Positions 47,024 to 55,567 of a stretch of 64,000 bases of DNA are shown here, in pieces. Each line of letters starts with the position of its first letter. Positions within the stretch are counted from its first letter, which is position 1. The stretch covers positions 1-64,000 of the forward strand of contig NZ_JAKOGG010000002.1 in the NCBI RefSeq assembly GCF_022321485.1, read 5' to 3'. This DNA comes from Shewanella electrica. GTDB lineage: Bacteria > Pseudomonadota > Gammaproteobacteria > Enterobacterales > Shewanellaceae. Position numbers and translations under genes: made by a program. Under the pieces are notes generated by a model. It saw only the letters and a program-made list of their open reading frames with translations. It did not search any database and was not told the DNA's origin.

Positions 47024-48133
47024 ATGTTTTCAAGAATCCTTGTGGTGATGGCATTAGCCGCTGGCATGATAGCTCCAATGGCTCAAGCAAGTAGTCGTGC
47101 GCTGTTGGACTTAGTGGATGTGCAGGGCACTCGTGAGAACCAACTGGTTGGTTATGGTTTGGTGGTTGGTTTAGCGGGCACTGGCGATAAATCGCAGATC
47201 AAGTTTGCCGGACAATCGCTTAACAACATGTTGAAGCAGTTTGGTGTGAAGATGGATGAAGGCGATCTACCGCGCACCAAAAACATTGCCGCCGTCACCG
47301 TGCAAGCGACCTTACCTCCCAATGCCGCGCCCGGCCAAACCATTGACGTCACCATTAGTTCGTTAGGCGATGCTAAAAGTTTGCTCGGCGGCAGCTTAGT
47401 GTTGACACCGCTGCGGGGTGTCGATGGTAAAGTTTATGCCTTGGCGCAAGGTAACTTGGTTGTCGGGGGCGTTAACGCTTCTGGCAGTACTGGGTCATCG
47501 GTGACAGTTAACGTGCCTACCGCTGGGACCATCCCCAATGGCGCTACCGTTGAGCGCGAAATTCTGTCTCGCACCGCTCAAGCAGGGCAGGTGGTATTGA
47601 ATCTCAAATCTCCTAACTATAAAACCGCCCGTAATGTGGTTAATGCCATCAATAAGATGTTTGGTGCGGGGGTTGCCAATGCCGAGAGTTGGAGCAAGTT
47701 AGTGGTGAGCGCACCACGAGATCCGAACGACTTCAACACCTTTATGTCAATGCTGCAAGACGTGCAAGTCGAGCAGGGCAGCCAACGGCCAAAAGTGATC
47801 TTTAACAGCCGATCTGGCACTGTGGTGATCAACGAACTGGTTCGGGTGCATAAGGCCGCTGTGACCCACGGCAGCCTGACGATTACCGTCGCTGAGCGCC
47901 AAGGCGTCAGCCAACCTGGCCCATTCTCCAACGGCACCACCATGCCAGTGAACAACAGTGATGTGGCCGTTGATCAGCAACGCAACAACATGATGGTATT
48001 CCCCGATGGCACCTCGCTGGAGACCATCGTACAGGCGATTAATAGTCTAGGCGCGACTCCGGCAGAGTTGATGTCCATCCTCATTGCGCTTGATAAAGCT
48101 GGCTCGCTGGAAGCCGACCTGATCGTGATATAA
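47024..48133 (+). CDS. flgI: Lateral P-ring protein FlgI
   Basis: 369 residues with a signal peptide (cleavage AQA, about 22). P-ring subunit. RALLDLVDVQGTRENQLVGYGLVVGLAGTGDK is the conserved N-terminus of the mature part. FlgA at 41083 is its likely chaperone. Confidence 0.96.
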   Translation: MFSRILVVMALAAGMIAPMAQASSRALLDLVDVQGTRENQLVGYGLVVGLAGTGDKSQIKFAGQSLNNMLKQFGVKMDEGDLPRTKNIAAVTVQATLPPNAAPGQTIDVTISSLGDAKSLLGGSLVLTPLRGVDGKVYALAQGNLVVGGVNASGSTGSSVTVNVPTAGTIPNGATVEREILSRTAQAGQVVLNLKSPNYKTARNVVNAINKMFGAGVANAESWSKLVVSAPRDPNDFNTFMSMLQDVQVEQGSQRPKVIFNSRSGTVVINELVRVHKAAVTHGSLTITVAERQGVSQPGPFSNGTTMPVNNSDVAVDQQRNNMMVFPDGTSLETIVQAINSLGATPAELMSILIALDKAGSLEADLIVI

Positions 48134-48147
48134 GGAATTTTTGCGCC

Positions 48148-48582
48148 ATGGCCAATGAAATCTCGCCAGCACTGACGCGCATGCTGGCAATTGATCCGAA
48201 ACAAGTTGAACAGATTTACGGTAATTTGACTGAGGCGGAAGGCCTCAAACAAGCGTCCGAACAGTTTGAAGCGATGTTCCTGCAACTGGTACTGAAAAAC
48301 ATGAACAGTGCCACCGAAGCGGTCAGCGGTGAAGATGGCATGTTTGCCAGCCGTGAGCAGCGTATGTATCAAGACATCTATAACAGTCAGATTTCGCAGT
48401 ATATGGCGTCGTCTGGACAGGTGGGACTGGCTGAGCAGATGTACCAGCAACTGAGCGGGCATTTGCATCAATTAGAAAATAAATTAAAGGAACCGCAACA
48501 AACGGTCGCCTTAGCTATAGAAGGAGCCGCTTTTTCCCAGCCATTAATGGCTAGCGGTATCGATTTCCCTGAAGAGAGGTAG
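48148..48582 (+). CDS. flgJ: Lateral FlgJ rod-capping protein, short form
   Basis: 144 residues. Only the N-terminal rod-scaffolding half of FlgJ is present (EQFEAMFLQLVLKNMNSATE, REQRMYQDIYNSQISQYMA); the C-terminal muramidase domain of about 160 residues found in Salmonella FlgJ is absent. The frame ends cleanly and flgK begins three bases later, so this is a natural short form, as in other lateral systems, not a truncation. Confidence 0.92.
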   Translation: MANEISPALTRMLAIDPKQVEQIYGNLTEAEGLKQASEQFEAMFLQLVLKNMNSATEAVSGEDGMFASREQRMYQDIYNSQISQYMASSGQVGLAEQMYQQLSGHLHQLENKLKEPQQTVALAIEGAAFSQPLMASGIDFPEER

Positions 48583-48584
48583 TT

Positions 48585-49919
48585 ATGCCGGGTATGTTGT
48601 CTAATGCGCTTTCGGGCCTTAACGCCGCTAATGTGGCGCTGACCGTAAGCGGAAATAACGTGGCAAACTCCGCTACGGTAGGTTATAGCCGTCAAGCGGT
48701 GCAGTTTGCTACCTCCGGCAACCTTAACGGGGTAGTGGTCAACAATGTTGACCGCGTGGTAAACGGTTTCTATAACCAAGATATTTGGCGCACTCAGTCA
48801 GATGCCTCGTACTACAACAGCAAACAAAGCTACCTTGGTTACGCAGAAGAGTTGATGGGCACCGATTCGCTCAACTTTAACGATGCGATCAGCACCATTG
48901 CCGATGCCTTGAGTTCAGCGCTGACTGCGCCAGAATCACCCGCTTATCGGCAAGAAGTGTTGTCTTCGGCATCATCGTTGGTTAACAAAATGGCACAGAT
49001 TAATGGCGCCATCAGCGATCAGCGTGATCAACTCGGTTTACAGCTTAGTCAAACGGCGAGCAGCGTTGATAGTACCTTGCAGAAACTGGCCGACTACAAC
49101 AAAAAAATCACGGTCGCCACCGCCAAAGGCGACGCGACAGCGGCGTTGAAAGACAGCCGTGAGCAACTGGTGACGTCGTTGGCATCTTTTGTCGGTATCT
49201 CTGTCAGCGAACAGCGCGATGGCTCTATCAATATCTCCACCAACAACGGTTCACCGCTGTTAGTGGGTAGCCAAGCGGCCAGCATGACGGTGGACCGTAC
49301 CGACGTATCGATCACCTTTGGTCGGCAGCAATTTGGGTTGACTGCCAATGTGGGCGGTTCGCTCGGTGGTTTAATCAGTGCCGACACTGAAGTGTTAACA
49401 CCAACGGTCGACTCGATGAGCACCATCCTCAGTCAACTGGCCGATGACGTGAACAACGCATTGTCCCAAGGTTTTGATCTGAATGGCGATGCCGGTATTC
49501 CACTGTTTAGCTACGATGCCAATGACCCATTGGGCACGTTTGCGGTCAATCCAGATATCACCACCGACAAGCTGGCGTTCATCGGTGGCGGAAATGATGC
49601 TGGTGGTAACTGGGTGGCTGTCGGTGGTGTTGGTGATAACAGCAACATTCAAGGTGTCATTGATGCGCTTAAGTCACAGTCGAATGGCTATTCATTGTTA
49701 GTCGGTGCCTTGGCGTCGAACAGTTCAGAAAACCAAAGCAACGTGGCTACCACCCAAGCACTGAGCGATAACGCGGTTGCCGCGCGTGACAATTTGTCCG
49801 GCGTTAACCGTGATGAAGAGGCGGCTAACATTCTGTATTATCAGCAGATGTACCAAGCCAATGCCAAAGTGATTTCTATTGCCGATCAAACGTTTCAAAC
49901 GTTGTTGAACATGTTTTAA
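48585..49919 (+). CDS. flgK: Lateral hook-associated protein FlgK
   Basis: 444 residues. First hook-filament junction protein. MLSNALSGLNAANVALTVSGNNVANSATVGYSRQ at the start and the C-terminal NILYYQQMYQANAKVISIADQTFQTLLNMF are conserved. The length is short for FlgK (about 545 in Salmonella), the middle domain being reduced, as usual for lateral FlgK. Confidence 0.94.
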   Translation: MPGMLSNALSGLNAANVALTVSGNNVANSATVGYSRQAVQFATSGNLNGVVVNNVDRVVNGFYNQDIWRTQSDASYYNSKQSYLGYAEELMGTDSLNFNDAISTIADALSSALTAPESPAYRQEVLSSASSLVNKMAQINGAISDQRDQLGLQLSQTASSVDSTLQKLADYNKKITVATAKGDATAALKDSREQLVTSLASFVGISVSEQRDGSINISTNNGSPLLVGSQAASMTVDRTDVSITFGRQQFGLTANVGGSLGGLISADTEVLTPTVDSMSTILSQLADDVNNALSQGFDLNGDAGIPLFSYDANDPLGTFAVNPDITTDKLAFIGGGNDAGGNWVAVGGVGDNSNIQGVIDALKSQSNGYSLLVGALASNSSENQSNVATTQALSDNAVAARDNLSGVNRDEEAANILYYQQMYQANAKVISIADQTFQTLLNMF

Positions 49920-49928
49920 GGAGTGAAC

Positions 49929-50828
49929 ATGAGAGTCAGTTCGCATCTATATCAGCAAAATATTCTTCGAAACATCAGCAACGGCACACAAGCTTACAAC
50001 GACTATTCCGTGCAGTTGGCGACGAACCAACGTATTCAAAAGCCCTCCGATGATCCGTTGGGCGCGGTGATGTTGCTGACGTTGAACAGCCAGTTGAGCA
50101 CCTTGGATCAATATCAGTCCAATATGAACCAAGTGGAATACACCTTGGGCCAACAAGAGACTCAGCTCTCTAGCATGACCAACATTCTGTATAACTTGGT
50201 TGACCTAACCACCACAGCTGCTGATGCCTCCATGGGCGACGAAGAAATTGGTGCGCTAGCGCAGCAGATGAGCGTGTTATTCCCCGCAGTCGTGGATTTA
50301 CTCAATGCCAAAGATGGTGACGGTCGCTACTATTTCTCTGGTAGTCAAACCGACGTGATGCCATTTCAGCAAGATGCTGCTGGCCGTTATCAGTACATGG
50401 GTGATAGTAATATTCGCCAAGTCGCCGTATCGGAAGATTCGAAAGTCACCAGCAATGTCACTGGCGATGCCATCGACCCGAATGCAGACTTTCTTAATCA
50501 GATGAACGACTATTTAAACCTGCTGACCTCAACACCGGGCGATGCTACGGTAGGTGACCAGTCGCGGGCAATGATTGACGGTATCAACGGATTTTTGCAA
50601 TCCTTGACCAATCAGTTGACTCAAGTCGGTGCCACGCGCGCATCACTTGAACAGATCCAGATTGGTAACCAAGATATTGGTGTCTATACCCAAGGGTTAA
50701 AGGACGACATCAGCCAGGTGAATTTTGCCGAAACCTATATAAAGTTGAATGAAACGGTAACGTCCTACGAATCCACCTTAAAAGTGTACAATCGCGTCAG
50801 CGCCATCTCGCTGTTTTCGCTCATTTAG
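49929..50828 (+). CDS. flgL: Lateral hook-associated protein FlgL
   Basis: 299 residues. Second junction protein. MRVSSHLYQQNILRNISNGTQAYNDYSVQLATNQRIQKPSDDPLGAVM is typical. The start is ATG 49929 with AAGGAG upstream; the GTG two codons before it overlaps that site. Confidence 0.94.
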   Translation: MRVSSHLYQQNILRNISNGTQAYNDYSVQLATNQRIQKPSDDPLGAVMLLTLNSQLSTLDQYQSNMNQVEYTLGQQETQLSSMTNILYNLVDLTTTAADASMGDEEIGALAQQMSVLFPAVVDLLNAKDGDGRYYFSGSQTDVMPFQQDAAGRYQYMGDSNIRQVAVSEDSKVTSNVTGDAIDPNADFLNQMNDYLNLLTSTPGDATVGDQSRAMIDGINGFLQSLTNQLTQVGATRASLEQIQIGNQDIGVYTQGLKDDISQVNFAETYIKLNETVTSYESTLKVYNRVSAISLFSLI

Positions 50829-50852
50829 ATATTAATGGAATAATGCTACATC

Positions 50853-51887
50853 ATGCAGATAGATACCTCTCCTGCGGTTATTGAATCTCAACGTAAAAGC
50901 GACGGCCGTGTGGTGATGTCTGCCCCCTCGGCGGCGTCGCAAGTTGCCGAGCGAGACAGCGGCAGTACCAGCGTTCGAGTCACTAAACAGGCTAGCTCGT
51001 CACAACATGCAGTGTTGTCGCGCTGGGTATCATTGGCATCTATCGCTAAATCAATGAGCCAAAGCGAGCATTCCACTCGCACATTGCAGCAACTGTCGCG
51101 TCAGTTAAAATCCCTCGACACTCAGATTGAGCAAACAGGCAGTAGCCCCGATAGCGGCAAAAAGGTGAACCAACTGGTGGCGGCGATGAAGCGTCAACTG
51201 CAACAAGGCGGCGTGAATAATCGCTTGCAGAGCCAAGAGCAACCAACGTCAACTAAGTTGACCAAGGCATTGACCAATAAAGTGGATCTACTGTCACCGA
51301 AAGCGATGGATGAAACGGTGAGTATTGTGATGGGCCGCAGCGGTAAGGCCGTTTCCTTGGCATTACCCGCCGGAGCCAGCCGCCGCGACAACTTGCAGAC
51401 CATCAGCCAAGCATTTGCCGGGCAAAATATTGATGTCAGTGTGTCAGACCGCAGTGAACTGTTATTTCATGCCAATGGTGACAGCAGTGCCGCCTTAAAA
51501 GAGCCTTGGCTGATGATGGGGACTGGCGTACGGGTAGCGGCAGGTAATCCCGTCGCCATTTCACTTAACGATGAGCCCCATGCACTCGATGACTTACAGC
51601 AGTTATCGCAACAATCGGACACCCGTTACGAAGCCTACTCGCAAGAGATTGCCAAATTGCAACGTAGCATCAAATCGGCGTTAGAGGGTATTGAACAGCG
51701 GCGTCAGCAGATTTTAATGCGCCTGCAACAAGTGCAGCGACCGCCTTTGAGTGAAGAGCATTTGACCGAGATTGATGGCGAAGTACAAAAGCTGATGCAG
51801 CAGCCAACCCATCATGCGGTGCCAATCATCATTGCGCAGGCCAATATTACCCGCAACCTGGTGTCTTTTAGTTTGTCTTCGCGTTAA
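50853..51887 (+). CDS. Unrecognised flagellar-locus protein, FliD-like IN motif
   Basis: 344 residues, no confident family. The N-terminal 60 are polar and Ser-rich. Residues 70-95 and about 248-300 look like coiled coils (LQQLSRQLKSLDTQIEQ; YSQEIAKLQRSIKSALEGIEQRRQQI). Between them, about 155-208, a beta pattern with SIVMGRSGKAVSLALP, then DNLQTISQAFAGQNIDVSV, then SELLFHAN resembles the flagellin-type IN motif seen in FliD and FlgK. No signal peptide or membrane segment. It lies last in the flgB operon, 24 bases after flgL and just before lafA, so a role in filament or junction assembly is likely, but this is only context. Confidence 0.7.
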   Translation: MQIDTSPAVIESQRKSDGRVVMSAPSAASQVAERDSGSTSVRVTKQASSSQHAVLSRWVSLASIAKSMSQSEHSTRTLQQLSRQLKSLDTQIEQTGSSPDSGKKVNQLVAAMKRQLQQGGVNNRLQSQEQPTSTKLTKALTNKVDLLSPKAMDETVSIVMGRSGKAVSLALPAGASRRDNLQTISQAFAGQNIDVSVSDRSELLFHANGDSSAALKEPWLMMGTGVRVAAGNPVAISLNDEPHALDDLQQLSQQSDTRYEAYSQEIAKLQRSIKSALEGIEQRRQQILMRLQQVQRPPLSEEHLTEIDGEVQKLMQQPTHHAVPIIIAQANITRNLVSFSLSSR

Positions 51888-52210
51888 GCCCAGCCAGTTA
51901 GCACAAGGGATGGCACACAAGGCTTCCCATGCTAAGTTTCCGACCCATAGTGCTCTGGTGTCTCAACCACCGAGCGCTATTTTTTTATCTATTATCTGTG
52001 ATTGGCAAGGGTAGCGATGCCATCGCTATCGTCATAGCCCTAGTTTTTAAAACTGTGCCCCGTAACGAGTTCGCGTTCGATGCGTCGCCATTTGTTAGAT
52101 GCCATTGAATATTTGCGGTATTTGGGGAAATGATTTGTAAATAAAACTATAATAAATTCAGTGTATTGAGATTAAACCTCTAATAATCGTGCTTTTTTCT
52201 AGAAATAAAT
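51888..52210. other. Gap before lafA, with a hairpin
   Basis: No gene. A hairpin TAGCGAT/ATCGCTA (52012-52018 with 52022-52028), nested in an AGGG/CCCT outer pair and followed at 52050 by a T-run, may end the flgB operon transcript. The rest is AT-rich and leads into the lafA promoter. Confidence 0.5.
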
Positions 52211-52238
52211 TTTAGTTTTACCAAAATAGCGCCGCTTA
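52211..52238 (+). promoter_or_regulatory. Sigma-28-like promoter of lafA
   Basis: TTTAGTTT (52211-52218), about 12 bases, then GCCGCTTA (52231-52238), close to the flagellar sigma-28 consensus TAAAGTTT-N11-GCCGATAA. It sits about 36 bases before the lafA ATG, with AAGGAG upstream of that. Confidence 0.7.
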
Positions 52239-52273
52239 TAGATGGGGTACATCGAATTCAAAGGAGATAAACG

Positions 52274-53155
52274 ATGGCCTTATCTATCATGAACAACTCT
52301 TCATCACTGTCTATCCAGAACCAACTGAACCGTACTAACGGTGCATTGGGTACCGCGCTGGAACGTCTGGGCAGTGGTCTGCGTATTAACTCAGCTAAAG
52401 ATGACGCCGCCGGTCTGCAGATTGCTAACCGTCTGACTGCGCAGTCTACCGGTCAAAAAGCTGCGCTGTATAACTCCAACAACGCCATGACTATGATGCA
52501 AACTGCTGATAGCGCGTTTGACGAAATGACTAACATTGCCGACCGTATGAAAGAGCTAGCGACCCAAGCAGCTAACGGTACCAACAGTGGCGATGAATTC
52601 ACTGCAATGGACAGCGAATATCAAGCATTGGCAGAAGAAATGGCTAGCATCATGAGCAACACCTCCTTTGGTGCGGGTACTAAACTGCTGGCGGGTACCG
52701 ACAGTAAGTTCTCTACAGCTGACGGTGTCGATTTTCAGGTCGGTTCTTCTACTGCTGAAACTCTTAACGTGGATGTTTCTACTCAAGTAGGCGCTGTAAA
52801 TACTGCAGTAGGTAGTGTTGCTGCTGACGGTACTTATACAGCTGGTACCTTGGGTAACTTAAGCTCTCAAGCAAACGGCTCTACTGCAATCGATACTATT
52901 GATACTTTGATCAATAACATCGGTTCAGCTCGCTCAGCACTGGGTGCTAGCATGAACCGTCTGGACCACACCATCAACAACGTGACCAACATGAAGGAGG
53001 CGACAGATTCTGCGGCTTCTAACCTGTTGGATGCTGACTACGCGGTAGAAACTTCAAACATGAGCAAACAGCAACTGCTGATGAACTCTGGTGTTTCAGT
53101 ACTGAGCGTATCAAACAGCACTAACCAGATGATCGCTTCTCTGCTGCGTGGCTAA
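52274..53155 (+). CDS. lafA: Lateral flagellin
   Basis: 293 residues. Filament subunit. The conserved D0/D1 N-terminus (SIQNQLNRTNGALGTALERLGSGLRINSAKDDAAGLQIANRL) and C-terminus (NLLDADYAVETSNMSKQQLLMNSGVSVLSVSNSTNQMIASLL) flank a short variable middle (about 140-205). Only one flagellin gene is present, and no maf or glycosylation gene is seen beside it. Own sigma-28-like promoter and terminator. Confidence 0.96.
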   Translation: MALSIMNNSSSLSIQNQLNRTNGALGTALERLGSGLRINSAKDDAAGLQIANRLTAQSTGQKAALYNSNNAMTMMQTADSAFDEMTNIADRMKELATQAANGTNSGDEFTAMDSEYQALAEEMASIMSNTSFGAGTKLLAGTDSKFSTADGVDFQVGSSTAETLNVDVSTQVGAVNTAVGSVAADGTYTAGTLGNLSSQANGSTAIDTIDTLINNIGSARSALGASMNRLDHTINNVTNMKEATDSAASNLLDADYAVETSNMSKQQLLMNSGVSVLSVSNSTNQMIASLLRG

Positions 53156-53194
53156 TAAGCCGCAGCTAAGTATCAGCTTACATTGATACATATT

Positions 53195-53225
53195 ATGGGT
53201 GGCCCAGCGCCACCCATTTGTCTTT
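53195..53225 (+). terminator. Terminator of lafA
   Basis: A perfect 9-bp stem ATGGGTGGC/GCCACCCAT (53195-53203 with 53209-53217), then TTGTCTTT. A smaller hairpin GTATCA/TGATAC lies just before it. Confidence 0.85.
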
Positions 53226-53269
53226 AGCGTCTTTGTGTTATCGAGTCTCGACATTTCAGGAGCAGCGTG

Positions 53270-54577
53270 ATGGCTACCAGCACTTCATCAGTTAGCAGTA
53301 CAGATCCCGCTTATCTGGCTGAGCAATACACTCAGTTGGATCGTGCAAAAAAAGATCAACTTTTGGCGAAGCAATACAACAACACCAATGCTGAGTTGAA
53401 AGCCTTTACTGCGTTAAAATCCCATCTGTCAGAATTTGCCGACTCGTTAAAGGCGTTACTGAAAGACGATAGTGTGTTAGCGCATTCTGCCACCGCATCG
53501 AACGAAGATATCGCCACAGTGACCGCCGACAGCGATGCTGCGGCAGGCATCTATGAATTACATGTAGACAAATTAGCCCAAGCACATCAAATCGCCATGA
53601 GCTTCGATAGTGGTGTTACTGTGCCAACCAGCGGTGATTTAGGCATTAGCGTGGGTGACCAAGAGTTTGTGGTGGATCTGTCATCGCTCAGCGCCGGGGC
53701 GGGGTTGTCCGATGTGGCGCGCCTAGTCAACAACAGCGCCGATAATACTGGTGTAACTGCTAGCGTTATGCGTAGTGGCGGTGGTGACTATCTGGTATTT
53801 ACCAGTAATGAAACCGGTGCGGCCAATAACGTCTCGTTAAGTTACAGCAGTGACGGTAGTGCCGCGGGTAACACCTTTGCTAGCGCGCTAACTAACCAAC
53901 AAGAGCTTACCGCCGCGCAAGATGCTTCAGTGCGTCTTGGCTCAAGCTCTTCCATTACCTTGACCTCAAGCACTAACTCGTTGGACGGCATCATCGACGG
54001 TGTGACGATCGATTTGAAAAAAGCCCAAACCAGTGATGATAGCCCGCTGCGGATCACGGTTGGCGAAGATACCGATAAAACCGCAGAGAACCTGCAAAAT
54101 ATCGTAAAAAAATATAATGATTTGATGACTGAACTCGGCGGTTCAAGCATCGCCAGAGACAGTTCATCACGCAGCATCAAAGGTTTGATGCGCAGCAGTT
54201 TTCAAGGGTTGTTTGAAGGTAGCACGCTGTATTCCATAGGCATCGAGTTTAACCGCGACGGTAAGATGGAACTGGACACCGGTAAGCTGAAAGAGGCGCT
54301 GGAAAACAATTCGAGCCAAGTGTCAGCCATGCTGACCGGTGACAACGGAGTCCTCAACAAATTGAATGATTCGTTGGCCCCTTACAGTGAGCGTTTCGGT
54401 TTCCTCAAAACCAAAGTTGATACCTTGACTAATCAACTGTCTAAAGTGCAGAAGAAGCAGGATGACTTCGATACTAAGATGCAAAATGTGTACACCCGTT
54501 ATTTAAATCAGTTTACACAAATGCAGATCACTATTTCCCAGCTGCAATCTAGTATGTCATCATTTTCCGTTAGTTAA
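53270..54577 (+). CDS. fliD: Lateral filament cap FliD (LafB)
   Basis: 435 residues. Filament cap. The FliD N-terminus (LAEQYTQLDRAKKDQLLAKQYNNTNAELKAFTALKSHL) and C-terminal coiled coil (VDTLTNQLSKVQKKQDDFDTKMQ) are present, with Flagellin_IN-like middle segments. The start is ATG 53270, after GGAG. Confidence 0.93.
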   Translation: MATSTSSVSSTDPAYLAEQYTQLDRAKKDQLLAKQYNNTNAELKAFTALKSHLSEFADSLKALLKDDSVLAHSATASNEDIATVTADSDAAAGIYELHVDKLAQAHQIAMSFDSGVTVPTSGDLGISVGDQEFVVDLSSLSAGAGLSDVARLVNNSADNTGVTASVMRSGGGDYLVFTSNETGAANNVSLSYSSDGSAAGNTFASALTNQQELTAAQDASVRLGSSSSITLTSSTNSLDGIIDGVTIDLKKAQTSDDSPLRITVGEDTDKTAENLQNIVKKYNDLMTELGGSSIARDSSSRSIKGLMRSSFQGLFEGSTLYSIGIEFNRDGKMELDTGKLKEALENNSSQVSAMLTGDNGVLNKLNDSLAPYSERFGFLKTKVDTLTNQLSKVQKKQDDFDTKMQNVYTRYLNQFTQMQITISQLQSSMSSFSVS

Positions 54578-54604
54578 TGTCGTACTCCACCCAGAGGTAA
54601 TTTT

Positions 54605-54988
54605 ATGTTTGATACCGGGTATTCTGCTTACCAAAACACTGCTGTTGAAGGTAAGGCCGCCGGCGCTGATGTACAGCAACTGGTATTGATGTTGTTTGAT
54701 GGCTTTCTCGAAGAATTAGAACGTACTGTTGGTCATATCAATGGTCGCCGTTTTGAGCGTAAAGCCAATAGCGTGGAAAAAATGTTGCGTATTCTTGGTG
54801 GCCTAGAAGCATCGCTCGATTTGGACAAAGGTGGTGAACTGGCCGCCAATATGGCGCGCTTGTATGACCACTGTGGTCAGCAAGTGCTGCAAGCTAGCCT
54901 GCGTAACACCACCGAACCTTTGGATAATGTCCGTACCGTGATGACCAACCTGCAAGAGGGGTGGAAGGGCATAGGTTCGCAAGCGTAA
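54605..54988 (+). CDS. fliS: Lateral flagellin chaperone FliS (LafC)
   Basis: 127 residues. Binds the C-terminus of unpolymerised flagellin. YQNTAVEGKAAGADVQQLVLMLFDGFLEEL is the FliS signature. It ends just before a terminator, so lafA-lafB-lafC form one filament unit. Confidence 0.94.
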   Translation: MFDTGYSAYQNTAVEGKAAGADVQQLVLMLFDGFLEELERTVGHINGRRFERKANSVEKMLRILGGLEASLDLDKGGELAANMARLYDHCGQQVLQASLRNTTEPLDNVRTVMTNLQEGWKGIGSQA

Positions 54989-55004
54989 GTTGCATACCTT
55001 CCCT

Positions 55005-55034
55005 AAAGGGCTGCCACGTTGGTGGCCCTTTTTG
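55005..55034 (+). terminator. Terminator after fliS
   Basis: AAGGGC (55006-55011) pairs with GCCCTT (55025-55030), with an inner CAC/GTG pair, then a T-run. It separates lafABC from the lafD operon. Confidence 0.8.
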
Positions 55035-55058
55035 ATCTGAGCGGAATCGATGACTTGC

Positions 55059-55091
55059 CACTTCCTTGTAGTGCGGAAGTGCAACTTCCGC
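55059..55091. promoter_or_regulatory. Candidate enhancer site for the lafD promoter (GGAAG-N5-CTTCC)
   Basis: A perfect inverted repeat GCGGAAGT-GCA-ACTTCCGC (55073-55091), core GGAAG-N5-CTTCC, with another CACTTCC half-site at 55059-55065. Its centre is 61 bp upstream of the -24 GG of the lafD promoter, a normal distance for an enhancer-binding protein site. Same core as upstream of flgB. Confidence 0.65.
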
Positions 55092-55141
55092 TTGGTGGTC
55101 GATAATATGTAAAAATCCCTGTTAAACAGTGTGTTGTTTGG

Positions 55142-55157
55142 TGGCATGATTTTTGTA
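55142..55157 (+). promoter_or_regulatory. Sigma-54-like promoter of the lafD operon
   Basis: TGGCATG-ATTT-TTGTA: -24 GG at 55143-55144 and -12 GT at 55155-55156, ten bases between. It closely matches the flgB element. It lies about 90 bases before the fliT start. Confidence 0.7.
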
Positions 55158-55246
55158 TATTGTGTTTCAGTAGTGAGATTGGCGGTGATGGTCCCCATAG
55201 AACCGCAGCGCATTAGCGCATCTTAAATGACAACATTGAGACCGGC

Positions 55247-55567
55247 ATGAGCAGCGAAGACAATCAGCAACTAATGTTTGCACGCGAGGTGCAGGGGTTC
55301 ATTAAGGCCATGCAACAAGCAGCCGCTCAGCAGCAATGGCATCAGTTGCGCAGCCTCGACAGTGAACTTGTGGTCTTGTTACAGCGATTGGAGTTGGCGC
55401 AGTTCCGTGACTTAGCACCACGCTTGAAGCCGTTGTTGATTGGACATTATCAAAAACTGCTGACGCAACTCGAGCAAGAACAAGCACATATCAAACAGAA
55501 AATGGATCAGCATCTGCGCGATCAAGAGGGAATAAAGGCGTACCAAACGTCTTTGGATGGCAATTAA
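55247..55567 (+). CDS. fliT: Lateral FliT-like chaperone (LafD)
   Basis: 106 residues, helical. In lateral systems this position holds LafD/FliT, a chaperone for FliD that can also bind the master regulator. Sequence similarity within the family is low; assignment rests on position, size and the helical pattern. Its stop overlaps the fliK start (TAATG). Confidence 0.75.
   Translation: MSSEDNQQLMFAREVQGFIKAMQQAAAQQQWHQLRSLDSELVVLLQRLELAQFRDLAPRLKPLLIGHYQKLLTQLEQEQAHIKQKMDQHLRDQEGIKAYQTSLDGN

Noticed and set aside
48148-48582. Truncated flgJ pseudogene
   Set aside because: The frame ends cleanly, flgK follows at three bases, and the short form is usual in lateral systems.
55059-55091. Attenuator with competing stems before lafD
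   Set aside because: Although CACTTCC, GGAAGTG and ACTTCC can pair in two ways, the site is upstream of the likely promoter, so a DNA site is more probable than an RNA switch.
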